A stretch of DNA of 64,000 bases. It comes from Paenibacillus sp. HGH0039 (GTDB lineage Bacteria > Bacillota > Bacilli > Paenibacillales > NBRC-103111). Numbering within the stretch: position 1 is the first letter of the stretch; every line of letters begins with the position of its first letter. The notes below the pieces were generated by a model, which saw nothing but the letters and a program-made list of their open reading frames with translations, was not told the DNA's origin and did not search any database. Below, one piece after another: positions 23,559-32,321 of this stretch. The stretch covers positions 1,342,999-1,406,998 of the forward strand of contig NZ_KE150413.1 in NCBI RefSeq assembly GCF_000411255.1, given 5' to 3'. A program made the position numbers and the translations under genes.

Positions 23559-24824
23559 ATGCGTAAATTCACAGCGGGTATGCTGGCTGCCGTTATGGCG
23601 TCGGCGGCCGCCCTGTCGGGGTGTTCCGCAGTCGGCGGCGGCGGAAAGACAGAGCTTAACTTCTGGTACGGCTGGACCGGACCGGAAGCCGAAGCGCTGG
23701 AGAAACTGATCAAGGAATTTAACGACACCCATGACGGCATCAAAGTGAAAGGCCTCAGCCAGAGTGACTACCAGAAGCAGCTGACCGCCATTACCGGCGG
23801 CAATCCTCCCGATATCGCTTCCCAATTCGGCCAGAACGTCGCTTCCTGGGGCGTGAAAGGCGCAATGATTCCCCTAGACGAGTACATCAAGAAAGACCAG
23901 GTCGATCTTGCCGATTTTATTCCCTCCGCCCTGTCCACTTCCCAATACGAAGGCAAAACCTATGCGATCCCGATTGCGATGCACTTCAGCATGCTGTACT
24001 ACAACAAAGATCTCCTGAAGGAAGCGGGTTTCGACGGCCCGCCCAAAACGATCGCCGAGCTGAAAACGTACGCGGAAAAATTAAGCGTGGTCCAGGAAGG
24101 CGGAAGGCTCGACCGGCTGGGTTTATGGCCCGGAGCGGACGCATATACTTTTACGCAAGTGTTCGGCGGCAAGTTCTGGGACCCGGACAAGAAGGAAGTC
24201 ACGCCGGATGATCCGGGCTTTAAGCAGGCCATTCTGCTTTCCAAAGAGCTGTGGGATAAGTACGGCACGGAAAACCTCGACCGTTTCTCGGCGTCCCTCG
24301 GCAAGTACCAGTCTTCGCAGAATCCGTTTTTCTCGGGAAAATACGCGATGGCCCTGGACGGGGAATGGCTGCCGACGTTTATTAAGCAGTATGCGCCGGG
24401 TCTGAACTACGGCATCGCGCCCATCCCTTACAGCGAGGATAAACCGGAGCTGAAAAACGCCGGCAGCATCGCCACCAGCGTCTTTTACATCCCCAAGGGC
24501 GCCAAGCATCCGGACCAGTCCTGGACGTTCCTGAAATGGCTGACGGAGAAGCAGCAGATGGTGAAGTTCACGGCTGCGCTCGGCAACCTGCCGACCCGGC
24601 TTTCGTCGCTCGACGATAAGACGTACGACAGTGTTCCGGGCTTCAAGGAATATACCGAATATGCGAAGAGCCCGAACCTCAAATCGTTTCCGACGCTGCC
24701 TTTTATGAACGAATATATGGACGAAATTACGAAAAAGTACAACGACATCCTCCGGGGAAAAGTCGGGGTGGACGAAGGGCTCAAACAGATCAAGGATAAA
24801 ATCCAGCCGCTGGTCGGGAAATAA
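23559..24824 (+). CDS. Sugar-binding lipoprotein of the second ABC importer
   Basis: A 421-residue extracellular solute-binding protein, family 1. The signal peptide is MRKFTAGMLAAVMASAAA with lipobox LSGC (Cys at 22). The domain opens FWYGWTGPEAEALEKLIKEF, and the hinge segment YAIPIAMHFSMLYYNKDLL and Trp-rich C-lobe are typical of disaccharide/oligosaccharide binders. GAGGAGG lies just upstream. It heads a plus-strand run with two permeases, a TIM-barrel isomerase and an oxidoreductase. These imply that the imported sugar is oxidised or isomerised rather than simply hydrolysed. Confidence 0.94.
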   Translation: MRKFTAGMLAAVMASAAALSGCSAVGGGGKTELNFWYGWTGPEAEALEKLIKEFNDTHDGIKVKGLSQSDYQKQLTAITGGNPPDIASQFGQNVASWGVKGAMIPLDEYIKKDQVDLADFIPSALSTSQYEGKTYAIPIAMHFSMLYYNKDLLKEAGFDGPPKTIAELKTYAEKLSVVQEGGRLDRLGLWPGADAYTFTQVFGGKFWDPDKKEVTPDDPGFKQAILLSKELWDKYGTENLDRFSASLGKYQSSQNPFFSGKYAMALDGEWLPTFIKQYAPGLNYGIAPIPYSEDKPELKNAGSIATSVFYIPKGAKHPDQSWTFLKWLTEKQQMVKFTAALGNLPTRLSSLDDKTYDSVPGFKEYTEYAKSPNLKSFPTLPFMNEYMDEITKKYNDILRGKVGVDEGLKQIKDKIQPLVGK

Positions 24825-24856
24825 TTTGCAGATAAATAAGGACTTGCGCCCAATGT

Positions 24857-24871
24857 TTGCAAGCGCTTACT
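24857..24871 (+). promoter_or_regulatory. cre site between binding protein and permease genes
   Basis: TTGCAAGCGCTTACT matches WTGNAANCGNWNNCW at all fixed positions. It lies 33 bases after the binding-protein stop and 136 bases before the permease start. It is either a CcpA roadblock inside the operon or the operator of a LacI-family regulator, since that family binds similar sites. Confidence 0.65.
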
Positions 24872-25006
24872 TGATGTTGATGTTGTTGTGGCGATTGCGC
24901 ACGACCAAGCTGCCTCCGTCTGTCAGTCCGGAACCGGGGGCGGCGCTATTCCGGCCGCTCCGTCTCCAGACAGGCGGGAGGCCGATTTTCCGAAAGGAGA
25001 TCCGTC

Positions 25007-25951
25007 ATGAGCGCCGATACGCTGAATGCCCGCGCCGGCCGTCCTGCACGCTCCCGCAAAGCCAGACGGGATTTCTGGGTCGGTACGGCCTTTGCTCTGC
25101 CCTGGATTGTCGGGTTTCTCGCGTTTACCGTGTATCCGTTTTTCGGCTCCCTGTATTTCAGCTTTACAAGCTATGATTTATTCAATTCGCCCCAGTGGGT
25201 GGGCCTGCAAAATTACATGGAGATTTTAAAAGACGAGACGTTCTACAAATCGCTGCGCAATACGTTCTTTATGGCGTTTATCTCCATGCCGATCGGGCTT
25301 CTCAGCTCGCTGCTGATCGCCCTGCTGCTGAACGTCAAGGTAAAGGGGATCGCTTTTTACCGGACGGTCTATTATTTACCGGCGGTGATCCCGGTAGTGG
25401 CAAGCGCTATCCTCTGGACGTGGCTGCTTAATCCGGACTACGGGCTGATCAACATGCTGCTGCGGTCGCTGCATCTTCCGGACCCGGCCTGGCTGCTCGA
25501 TCCGCGTTATACGAAGCCTTCTCTCATCCTGATGGGACTGTGGGGCTCCGGTGCGGGATCGCTCATATTTCTGGCGGCGCTGCAGGGGATTCCCCAGCAG
25601 TTTTACGAAGCGGCCTCGATCGACGGGGCAAGCGTGTGGCGCCGGTTCTGGCACATTACGCTGCCCGGGCTCTCTCCGGTCCTCCTCTTTCAGCTCATTA
25701 TGGGCCTTATCGGGTCGTTTCAGATCTTTACGGAATCGTTCATTCTGACGGGAGGCAACCAGGGCGGCGCCTTGGGGGGACCGGATCATTCCCTGATGTT
25801 TTACGCCGTTTATTTGTATCAGACCGCCTTCATGTATCTGAAAATGGGCTACGCGTCTGCCTTAGCCTGGATTCTGTTCGTAATCGTCGTACTCATGACC
25901 GTACTCGTGCTGAAAACGTCCGCCCGCTGGGTGTATTACGGAGGTGATTGA
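25007..25951 (+). CDS. Sugar ABC transporter permease (MalF type)
   Basis: A 314-residue permease with six helices after a basic, cytoplasmic N-terminus (RAGRPARSRKARRDF). The EAA loop is EAASIDGASVWRRFWHITLP (about 204-223), and FALPWIVGFLAFTVYPFFGS is the usual first helix. AAAGGAGATCC precedes the ATG. The stop directly abuts the ATG of the next permease with no gap, and the GGAGGTGATT serving that gene lies inside this gene's last codons. Confidence 0.94.
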   Translation: MSADTLNARAGRPARSRKARRDFWVGTAFALPWIVGFLAFTVYPFFGSLYFSFTSYDLFNSPQWVGLQNYMEILKDETFYKSLRNTFFMAFISMPIGLLSSLLIALLLNVKVKGIAFYRTVYYLPAVIPVVASAILWTWLLNPDYGLINMLLRSLHLPDPAWLLDPRYTKPSLILMGLWGSGAGSLIFLAALQGIPQQFYEAASIDGASVWRRFWHITLPGLSPVLLFQLIMGLIGSFQIFTESFILTGGNQGGALGGPDHSLMFYAVYLYQTAFMYLKMGYASALAWILFVIVVLMTVLVLKTSARWVYYGGD

Positions 25952-26866
25952 ATGGCAACTTCCACGAACCTTCAAGGGGGCGGGATGAGGGTCTTGCCGG
26001 GTACGCCTGCCGGAATGCCCAAGAACAGGCGCAGGCGCCCGCTGCTCGTACTCCGCAGGACGATCCTGCCGCATGCGGCGCTGTCGCTGCTTGGCCTTAT
26101 TTTCCTGTTTCCGTTCATCTGGCTGCTTCTGACTTCGCTTAAGAACCCGTCGGAAATCTTCCAGGTCCCGCCCGCCTTTTTCCCGGAAAAGTGGCAGTGG
26201 AGCAACTACGGGAACGCCATCGGGTCGATTCCGTTCTTCCTGTACATGGGCAATACGCTGCTGCTGTGCGCGGTCAATATCGTCGGTCAGCTTTTCTCTG
26301 CGCCGCTTGTGGCCTATTCCATCACGAAAATCCCGTGGCGCGGAAGGGGAATTATTTTTTCGCTCGTCGTGGCGACGATGATTTTGCCGGCCCAAGTTCA
26401 GATGATTCCGGTCTATATCATTTTCGCGAAGCTGGGCTGGATCAATACGTTCCTGCCTCTGACGATCGGCAGCTTTTTCGGCGCTCCGTTTTACATTTTC
26501 CTGCTGCGCCAGTTTATGATGGGGATTCCGGGCGAGCTGTGCGAGGCGGCCAAAATGGACGGCGCATCCGAGCTGCGGACGTACGGGCAGATCATCGTTC
26601 CCCTGCTGAAGCCGCCGCTGATGACGATTGCCCTGTTCACGTTCGTGGGGACCTACACCGATTTTATGGGGCCGCTCATTTATTTGAACGACAATACGAA
26701 ATGGACCATTACGGTCGGGCTGCAGGGGTTTCTGCAGGACCACGGCGCTCAATGGGAGCTGCTGATGGCCGCTTCCGCCATTTTTACGATTCCGATGGTC
26801 GTCTTGTATTTTTTCGGACAAAAATATTTTATGAAAGCCGGTTCCACGCTTTCCGGTTTTAAATAA
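25952..26866 (+). CDS. Sugar ABC transporter permease (MalG type)
   Basis: A 304-residue permease with six helices; EAA loop EAAKMDGASELRTYGQIIVP (about 199-218) and C-terminal FFGQKYFMKAGSTLSGFK. The start follows GGAGGTGATT by 2-4 bases. The first 35 residues are unusually long, Gly- and Arg-rich and lack hydrophobic character, so translation might instead begin at an internal Met. It pairs with the 25007 permease. As in the first cluster, the ATPase is missing and a shared MsmX-like subunit is expected. Confidence 0.94.
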   Translation: MATSTNLQGGGMRVLPGTPAGMPKNRRRRPLLVLRRTILPHAALSLLGLIFLFPFIWLLLTSLKNPSEIFQVPPAFFPEKWQWSNYGNAIGSIPFFLYMGNTLLLCAVNIVGQLFSAPLVAYSITKIPWRGRGIIFSLVVATMILPAQVQMIPVYIIFAKLGWINTFLPLTIGSFFGAPFYIFLLRQFMMGIPGELCEAAKMDGASELRTYGQIIVPLLKPPLMTIALFTFVGTYTDFMGPLIYLNDNTKWTITVGLQGFLQDHGAQWELLMAASAIFTIPMVVLYFFGQKYFMKAGSTLSGFK

Positions 26867-26943
26867 GGGGCTCGTGCCGATTGGTAATGGGCGGGGACTT
26901 GCCGATCCGTGCAGAGAAGAATTCAGGAGGAGGAAGAGTGGCG

Positions 26944-27792
26944 ATGAAAATTAGCCTCAGCATGTGGAGCGTTCATGCTTATTGGTACGGGGGGAAATGG
27001 GACGTCACCGATTTTCTCCGTTTTGCAGCCGGGACGAAAGCGGAAGGGGTAGAGCTCCTGTCCGTCTTCTGGAAGGACCGGGAGCGCGAGCTGCCCGAGA
27101 TCGACCGGGTGCTGGATGAGCTGGGACTGGAGGTCGCGTGCTTCTGCGCGTGCAACAACTTCGTAACGGCCGATGCCGAAGAACGGGCCGCCCAGCTCCG
27201 GGAAGTGAAGGAAGCCGTCGATATGGCGGTCCATTTCGGAGCGCCCGTCGTGCGGGTTTTCTCCGGAGACCGGCCGGATGAGACGATGCCCGTGGACGAA
27301 GGCATGGGCTACGTGCTGGAAGGGCTGAAGGCGGCTGCCGCTTATGCGGAAGAGAAGGGCAAGGTGCTGTGCCTGGAAAATCACGGGCTTTTCGCGGGCC
27401 GAAGCGACCAGGTGCTGGAGATCATCCGCGAGGTGGGTTCTCCGGCTCTGCTCAGTACGTTCGACACCGGCAATTTCCTGCTGGTGGGCGAAGACCCTTC
27501 TGCAGCCGTACAAAAGCTGCGGGGCCGGGTAGGGCATGTCCACGTCAAGGACTTCCTGCGGACGGAGCCGGGTGCGGAGGGGAGCATAAACGCCCTGGAC
27601 GGCACGCCCTATGCGGGCCGTATAGCGGGAGAAGGCGACGTGGACCTGTCGTACATTTTCCGGGAGCTGGCGGCGAGCGGGTACGACGGCTGGCTCACGG
27701 TCGAGTTCGAAGGACTGGAGGAGCCTGCGGAAGGTTCCGTAAAGGCTCTCGACTACGTGCATGAACAAGTGGAGCTTTTGAAGCGGGAATAG
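26944..27792 (+). CDS. Sugar phosphate isomerase/epimerase (xylose isomerase-like TIM barrel)
   Basis: A 282-residue AP-endonuclease-2-type TIM barrel, the fold of IolE, IolI and tagatose/psicose epimerases. Likely metal ligands appear in order: Glu in CLENHG, Asp in FDTGNF, His in HVHVKDF and Glu in TVEFEG. ATG 26944 follows AGGAGG by 12 bases; GTG 26938 (spacing 6) would add two residues and is about as likely. It lies in the second ABC cluster and precedes a Gfo/Idh/MocA dehydrogenase, the combination seen in inositol-like or keto-sugar pathways. Substrate unknown. Confidence 0.88.
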   Translation: MKISLSMWSVHAYWYGGKWDVTDFLRFAAGTKAEGVELLSVFWKDRERELPEIDRVLDELGLEVACFCACNNFVTADAEERAAQLREVKEAVDMAVHFGAPVVRVFSGDRPDETMPVDEGMGYVLEGLKAAAAYAEEKGKVLCLENHGLFAGRSDQVLEIIREVGSPALLSTFDTGNFLLVGEDPSAAVQKLRGRVGHVHVKDFLRTEPGAEGSINALDGTPYAGRIAGEGDVDLSYIFRELAASGYDGWLTVEFEGLEEPAEGSVKALDYVHEQVELLKRE

Positions 27793-28223
27793 AGAACCGG
27801 TGTGAGCGGTGATCTTGCTTGCGATGACAGTGTTCGTCGGCCGGTTCAGCACAGATTCCGGCGGATGGAAAGACGGCCTTCGAAATAGGCCAAGGCGGGA
27901 AGGAGTAGGGGAAACGGGAGCTGATCGGCCGGAGGATGAAGAAGGCCGACGGTACCTAATCCGGTGGAAGAGTTGAAACGGAAACAGAAGCTAACGGAAA
28001 CAGAGGCTGACCGGACGGAAAAGATACCGGCTAGCACCGCCGGCAATCGGCCGGTCGAGCGGATATCGTAAAAACAGACCGGCCTGACGCCGGACCGCAA
28101 CGGTCGGCGCAACCATGGCCACGGCCAGCCCAGCCTGTTCTGACCGTCAGCCAAAAAAGGCGCCTGCGTGCCGTTTACAGCGCGGCTTACCGGGTAGCCC
28201 ACACGCAAAGGAGCGAAAAGACG
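27793..28223. other. 431-base intergenic region, no gene seen
   Basis: The stretch is GC-rich and holds a 16-base tandem repeat at 27978-27993 / 27994-28009 (ACGGAAACAGAAGCTA and ACGGAAACAGAGGCTG). Palindromic GC tracts lie around 28030-28060 (CCGCCGGCAATCGGCCGG). No terminator or clear promoter was found; the AAAGGAG just before 28224 is the next gene's ribosome binding site. Confidence 0.55.
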
Positions 28224-29270
28224 ATGAGTATTCGCGTTGGAGTCATCGGGACCGGTTCCATTGCCCATATGTTTCACCTGAAGCATTACAAGGATCACCC
28301 CGATGTGGAGCTTACGGCCGTGGCCGATATCGACAAGGACAGGGCCGACAGGACGGCCGCCGAATACGGGACTGCTTCGTACGCGTCGGCCGAGGAGATG
28401 CTGAACGCCGAGCGGCTCGATGCGGTCAGCATCTGCACGTTCAACGACAGCCATGTGGCGCTGTCGCTGCTGGCGCTGGAGCGCGGCCTCGATGTGCTCG
28501 TCGAGAAGCCGATGGCCATGAACCGCGACGAAGCACTGCGGCTCCGCGACAAGGCGGCCGGGAGCGACCGGCTCGTCATGGTCGGCATGAGCCACCGGTA
28601 CCGTGCGGACGCGCAGGCGCTGCAGGGCATGGTCGCGTCGGGCGGGCTCGGCAGCATCTACTACGCGAAGACCAAGATCCTGCGGCAGCGCGGTGTGCCC
28701 GAGGGCTGGTTCACGGACAGCCGCTATTCCGGCGGCGGACCGCTGATGGACATCGGCGTCCATGTGCTGGACCTGGCCTGGTGGATGATGGGCTGTCCTC
28801 AGCCTGAATCGGTCACCGGCAAGTTGTTCCGCAAAATCGCCCCTTACTCGACCAAGGGGATAGCGGCGTATACGGCTCATTCCGACATCAACAAGTCGGA
28901 GGGCGTCTACGATGTGGAAGATCTGGGCACCGCTTTTATCACGTTTACGAACGGCGCCGTCCTTACCGTCGAAGCAAGCTGGGCCGTTAACGGCAGCCAG
29001 GATGACGCCGTTAAGGTGGAGCTTTACGGAACACAGGGCGGGGGAAGTCTCGAGCCGCTGAGCGTATTCACGGAAGTGAACGGCTTCCCGGTGGAACACA
29101 AGCTTTCCGTTCCGTCCGTTGACTACTACAAGGCGGAGATCGCCCATTTTATCGACTGTGTAAAAACCAGACGCCAGCCGCTTTCGGATGCGGCGCAGGG
29201 GTGCGAGGTCGTCGGGATGCTGGAAGCCATCCGGCATTCCTCGGAGTCCGGTGAGCTGATCCGGCTGTAG
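28224..29270 (+). CDS. Gfo/Idh/MocA-family sugar dehydrogenase
   Basis: A 348-residue NAD(P)-dependent oxidoreductase. The N-terminal Rossmann motif is GVIGTGSIAH (6-15), the VEKPMAMN motif lies near 93-100, and the C-terminal alpha/beta domain includes GGGPLMDIGVHVLDLAWW, where the H and nearby Lys/Asp act in hydride transfer. AAAGGAG lies 11 bases upstream. It likely oxidises the sugar imported or isomerised by the upstream gene products; inositol, scyllo-inosose or glycoside substrates are possible, none provable. The next gene starts 17 bases later. Confidence 0.93.
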   Translation: MSIRVGVIGTGSIAHMFHLKHYKDHPDVELTAVADIDKDRADRTAAEYGTASYASAEEMLNAERLDAVSICTFNDSHVALSLLALERGLDVLVEKPMAMNRDEALRLRDKAAGSDRLVMVGMSHRYRADAQALQGMVASGGLGSIYYAKTKILRQRGVPEGWFTDSRYSGGGPLMDIGVHVLDLAWWMMGCPQPESVTGKLFRKIAPYSTKGIAAYTAHSDINKSEGVYDVEDLGTAFITFTNGAVLTVEASWAVNGSQDDAVKVELYGTQGGGSLEPLSVFTEVNGFPVEHKLSVPSVDYYKAEIAHFIDCVKTRRQPLSDAAQGCEVVGMLEAIRHSSESGELIRL

Positions 29271-29287
29271 CCCGGAGTCAAGCCGTC

Positions 29288-30481
29288 ATGAACGAGCCGA
29301 AAATTACGTATCTGGACGGATTGCGCGGTGCGGCTGCGCTGGTTGTCGTTTTTGCCCATTTTCTTCAGGTGTTTCTGCCGTCCATGTTCGAAGCTCGGCC
29401 GCAGGTGTCCCACTTTGCGTTCGATCAGTGGATTCCGCGTACGCCGCTCAATCTTTTGTTCAACGGCAATTTTGCGGTCTGCCTTTTCTTCGTTTTGAGC
29501 GGATTCGTCCTGAGCCGCCGCTTCTTCCGGTACCGCAAACGCTCGATTGTGACGGCCGCACTTCTGAAAAGGTATTTCCGTCTCGCCGTTCCCGCTTTCT
29601 GCTCGCTGCTCCTCGCTTTCGCGGTCATGAAGCTGGACTGGAATTTTTACGAGGAGGCGAGGGGGTACACGCGGGCTACGATGCCCGACCCGTACACGAC
29701 GGTCCCGTCGTTTGCGGCGCTGTTGGAGCAGGGCTTTGTCCATACGTTCTTTGAATATGGCATGGCTTATAACCCCGTACTCTGGACGATGACCTACGAG
29801 CTTTTCGGTTCCTTCCTCGTTTACGGTCTGCTGCTGGCCTTCGGCATGTCCCGTTTCCGGTTCATCCTGTATGCCGCAGGGGTATGGCTGTTCCGGGACT
29901 CTTACTATCTGGGCTTCGTGCTGGGCATGCTGCTCAGCGATTTATCGGCCGTCTCCGGCCGGAATTTGATTGCGCTGCGTCCCGGAGCCATCCCTGCGGT
30001 ACTTGCGCTGCTGGGCCTTTTTCTCGGCTCGGTTCCTTACGTCGGCTGGCAGGGAACCGTCTACGCTTGGCTGCCGCTTGGACCGGACGGCTTCCCCGGA
30101 GTCGTCGCCTACCGGACCGCGGGCGCGGCTCTGGTGCTGCTTGCGCTGCTGAACAGCCCGTCGGGGCAGAAGCTGTTCGCCGGCAGACCGATGGCTTATC
30201 TCGGCAAGCTGTCTTTTTCGCTCTATCTCGTTCATTTTGCCGTGCTTTGCAGCTTCTCCTGCCTGCTGTTTCTGCGGCTTGACGGCTGGCTGCCTTACGG
30301 GCTGAACATCCTCGTGACTACGCTCGTTTCGCTCCCGCTTATCTTCGCGCTCGCCCACCTAATGTACCGGCTGATCGATGAGCCGGTCGTCAGCCTGCTC
30401 TCGCGGGTGCGATTCGCAGCGCGCAGCCGCAGGAATACCGATGCCGCCGCAAGACATGCCGGGACGGAAGCGGACCTGTAG
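29288..30481 (+). CDS. Acyltransferase 3 (OafA/YrhL-like) membrane protein
   Basis: A 397-residue integral membrane protein with about ten helices. The family opening ITYLDGLRGAAALVVVFAHF (5-24) contains the conserved Arg and the His thought to catalyse O-acyl transfer. A later LGKLSFSLYLVHF segment (about 302-314) is the second hallmark. Such proteins acetylate sugars on cell-surface polymers or secondary metabolites. The gene starts 17 bases after the dehydrogenase and is probably co-transcribed, though its role need not be linked. The upstream GGAGTCAAGCCGTC is a modest ribosome site. Confidence 0.9.
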   Translation: MNEPKITYLDGLRGAAALVVVFAHFLQVFLPSMFEARPQVSHFAFDQWIPRTPLNLLFNGNFAVCLFFVLSGFVLSRRFFRYRKRSIVTAALLKRYFRLAVPAFCSLLLAFAVMKLDWNFYEEARGYTRATMPDPYTTVPSFAALLEQGFVHTFFEYGMAYNPVLWTMTYELFGSFLVYGLLLAFGMSRFRFILYAAGVWLFRDSYYLGFVLGMLLSDLSAVSGRNLIALRPGAIPAVLALLGLFLGSVPYVGWQGTVYAWLPLGPDGFPGVVAYRTAGAALVLLALLNSPSGQKLFAGRPMAYLGKLSFSLYLVHFAVLCSFSCLLFLRLDGWLPYGLNILVTTLVSLPLIFALAHLMYRLIDEPVVSLLSRVRFAARSRRNTDAAARHAGTEADL

Positions 30482-30628
30482 CTTGCGGGTGTATACGCGC
30501 CACAATCTCCAAATTCGGCGTTTAACCGCACCGGCAGCGTGGCGAGCGGTCCCGTAACCGGAACGGCGGAACGGACAACCGCACATCCGAGCAGTCGAGC
30601 ATCCGGGCCGATCCCGGCCAAAGCTGAA

Positions 30629-30660
30629 CAGCCGGCTCCCTGAAAGGGAGCCGGCTGTTT
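30629..30660. terminator. Terminator between convergent genes
   Basis: CAGCCGGCTCCCT and AGGGAGCCGGCTG form a perfect 13-bp stem with a GAA loop, flanked by AACA and TTTG. It serves the acyltransferase gene and could also serve the convergent YcdB-like gene. Confidence 0.85.
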
Positions 30661-30704
30661 GCTATCCAAGTCTTCCTAAGCGAAACGAGGAAGCAGCGGA
30701 CAGA

Positions 30705-32162
30705 TTACGCCTGGGTCACAAACTCGCCGTTTGCGGCATCGATAAAAGCGATCCGGCTCCGCCCGCTTCCCTTGAGGATGGGCGTATACAGAAGATTGTA
30801 GGCGCCTTCGGGCGTTTCGGCGTCATAATCCCGCTCCCACTCCAGCTTGAAGTCCACTGCTTCCACGTAGAGCCGATGAGCTTCGTCTGCATTCAGCTTC
30901 GCAGCAGGAGCAAGATTCCGGATTTCTTCCGGATTCCAGTCGGTTCCCGAGAACCGGTCCACATATCCGGTGGAAGCATTCACGCATAGCGTCACGAACT
31001 GCAAATAGAGAGGAACGTCTTCATAGCGGAGCTGCCACGTAAAAAAGTACCGGAGCTGGCCTTCCGATTCCGACCCGGCATCCTCGTCGCTTTTTTCCTG
31101 TAAATAAAAAGCGAGACCCGGCACTTGCAGCCAGTCGTGCATCGCTTTGCGCAGAAAAGCGTCCGCCCGCTCCAAACATTCTTCGTACGAGAGCGCAAGC
31201 TTCCCCGGTCGGCGGATCATCCAAATGAAGGAGCGAAGGCGCCCGGTGTCCTTGTCTGCGGTCGCTTTCACCGTGTCTTCCATCCTTCTGCGGAAATAGC
31301 CGTCCAGCGAGAGGTCTGCCGGATTTTCCTCCCGATCCGCAGCGTGCCAGACGATTCCTTTGAGGTTCTCGTCCATATCCCTTTCCCTGTCTCTTACGAG
31401 GGGATAGGTGGAAATGCCGATGAGCTCTTCAAGACTGCCCAGCGAATCATCGGTCTCCTCCGGCGATAACTCGTACGCCTTGTAAGCCTCGTGTTCCTCT
31501 TCCGCCTCAGCCTCCGTCCCTTGCGCCAGACCCGTCGCGGCGTCGAAACGCCGGTAGCCGGGTTCCGGCTGATAAACGAGACGGAGCCGGTCGTCGCCGC
31601 CCGCATATAATGCCGGGATGAGCTTGACGATCGCAAGACTCATCCGCACGGTTTCGGCTAGCTGCTGCCGGAGCCGTTCCGGCTGCGCCAGAGAGGCGGG
31701 GAGAGGAGGCGAGGCCGCCGTCCCTTTGTAGGTGAAACTGGTTACCTCTCCCGATAAGGTAAGCCGCATAAAGGCGCCTGTCTGGGGAAGCGGAAGATCG
31801 AGGGCGGTCTGCGCCCATTGGAAGAAAACGCTGCGTTCCCCGAACCGGGACTCCGTCAGGAGAAACCTGTCCGCAGCTTCCGGACGTTGGGAGAGGAAGA
31901 AAGACCGTGCCCGTTCCCTCAAAGCCTCCTCGCCGATCGGAGCGGCTTCCTTGCACAGCTCTTCGTCTACGGAGTAGGAGAGCAGCCTGCCGGCCGCATC
32001 AAGAGTGACGGAGATTCCGCTCTCCCCGGATGGCTCCTGCCAGACAAACAGGACCTCTGTCTCTCCGTCTTCCGGTTCATGGATGTCCTCGATGATCAAG
32101 TTGAAGTGTGCCGGTACGGAACCGGTCACGGCTGCTTTTTGCTTAAGTTCGTCGATAAGCAT
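30705..32162 (-). CDS. YcdB/YcdC-repeat protein, unknown function
   Basis: A 485-residue soluble, acidic protein with two or more alternating alpha/beta modules of the YcdB/YcdC type. Examples are EEALRERARSFFLSQRPEAADRF followed by VFFQWAQTALDLPLP, and later SYEECLERADAFLRKAMHDWL followed by LRYFFTWQLRYEDVPLYLQF with VNASTGYVDRF. These PepSY-like units occur in Firmicute spore or envelope proteins of unknown role. No signal peptide is present. It stands alone. The upstream AAGGGGCGATTGCG is a plausible ribosome site. Confidence 0.8.
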   Translation of the reverse strand: MLIDELKQKAAVTGSVPAHFNLIIEDIHEPEDGETEVLFVWQEPSGESGISVTLDAAGRLLSYSVDEELCKEAAPIGEEALRERARSFFLSQRPEAADRFLLTESRFGERSVFFQWAQTALDLPLPQTGAFMRLTLSGEVTSFTYKGTAASPPLPASLAQPERLRQQLAETVRMSLAIVKLIPALYAGGDDRLRLVYQPEPGYRRFDAATGLAQGTEAEAEEEHEAYKAYELSPEETDDSLGSLEELIGISTYPLVRDRERDMDENLKGIVWHAADREENPADLSLDGYFRRRMEDTVKATADKDTGRLRSFIWMIRRPGKLALSYEECLERADAFLRKAMHDWLQVPGLAFYLQEKSDEDAGSESEGQLRYFFTWQLRYEDVPLYLQFVTLCVNASTGYVDRFSGTDWNPEEIRNLAPAAKLNADEAHRLYVEAVDFKLEWERDYDAETPEGAYNLLYTPILKGSGRSRIAFIDAANGEFVTQA

Positions 32163-32321
32163 CGCAATCGCCCCTTTGTCGGCGGGACCCGGCAGGTCCC
32201 TGTTTGATGGTGGAACTTTTTGTTCCGTTTACGTTTAAAACACAGTTTCGAGCAAGGATTCCTCAGCCTGTTGTCGAAAAGGAAAGATTAGCCTCACATT
32301 TTAGGAAATCTAGGTGATACC

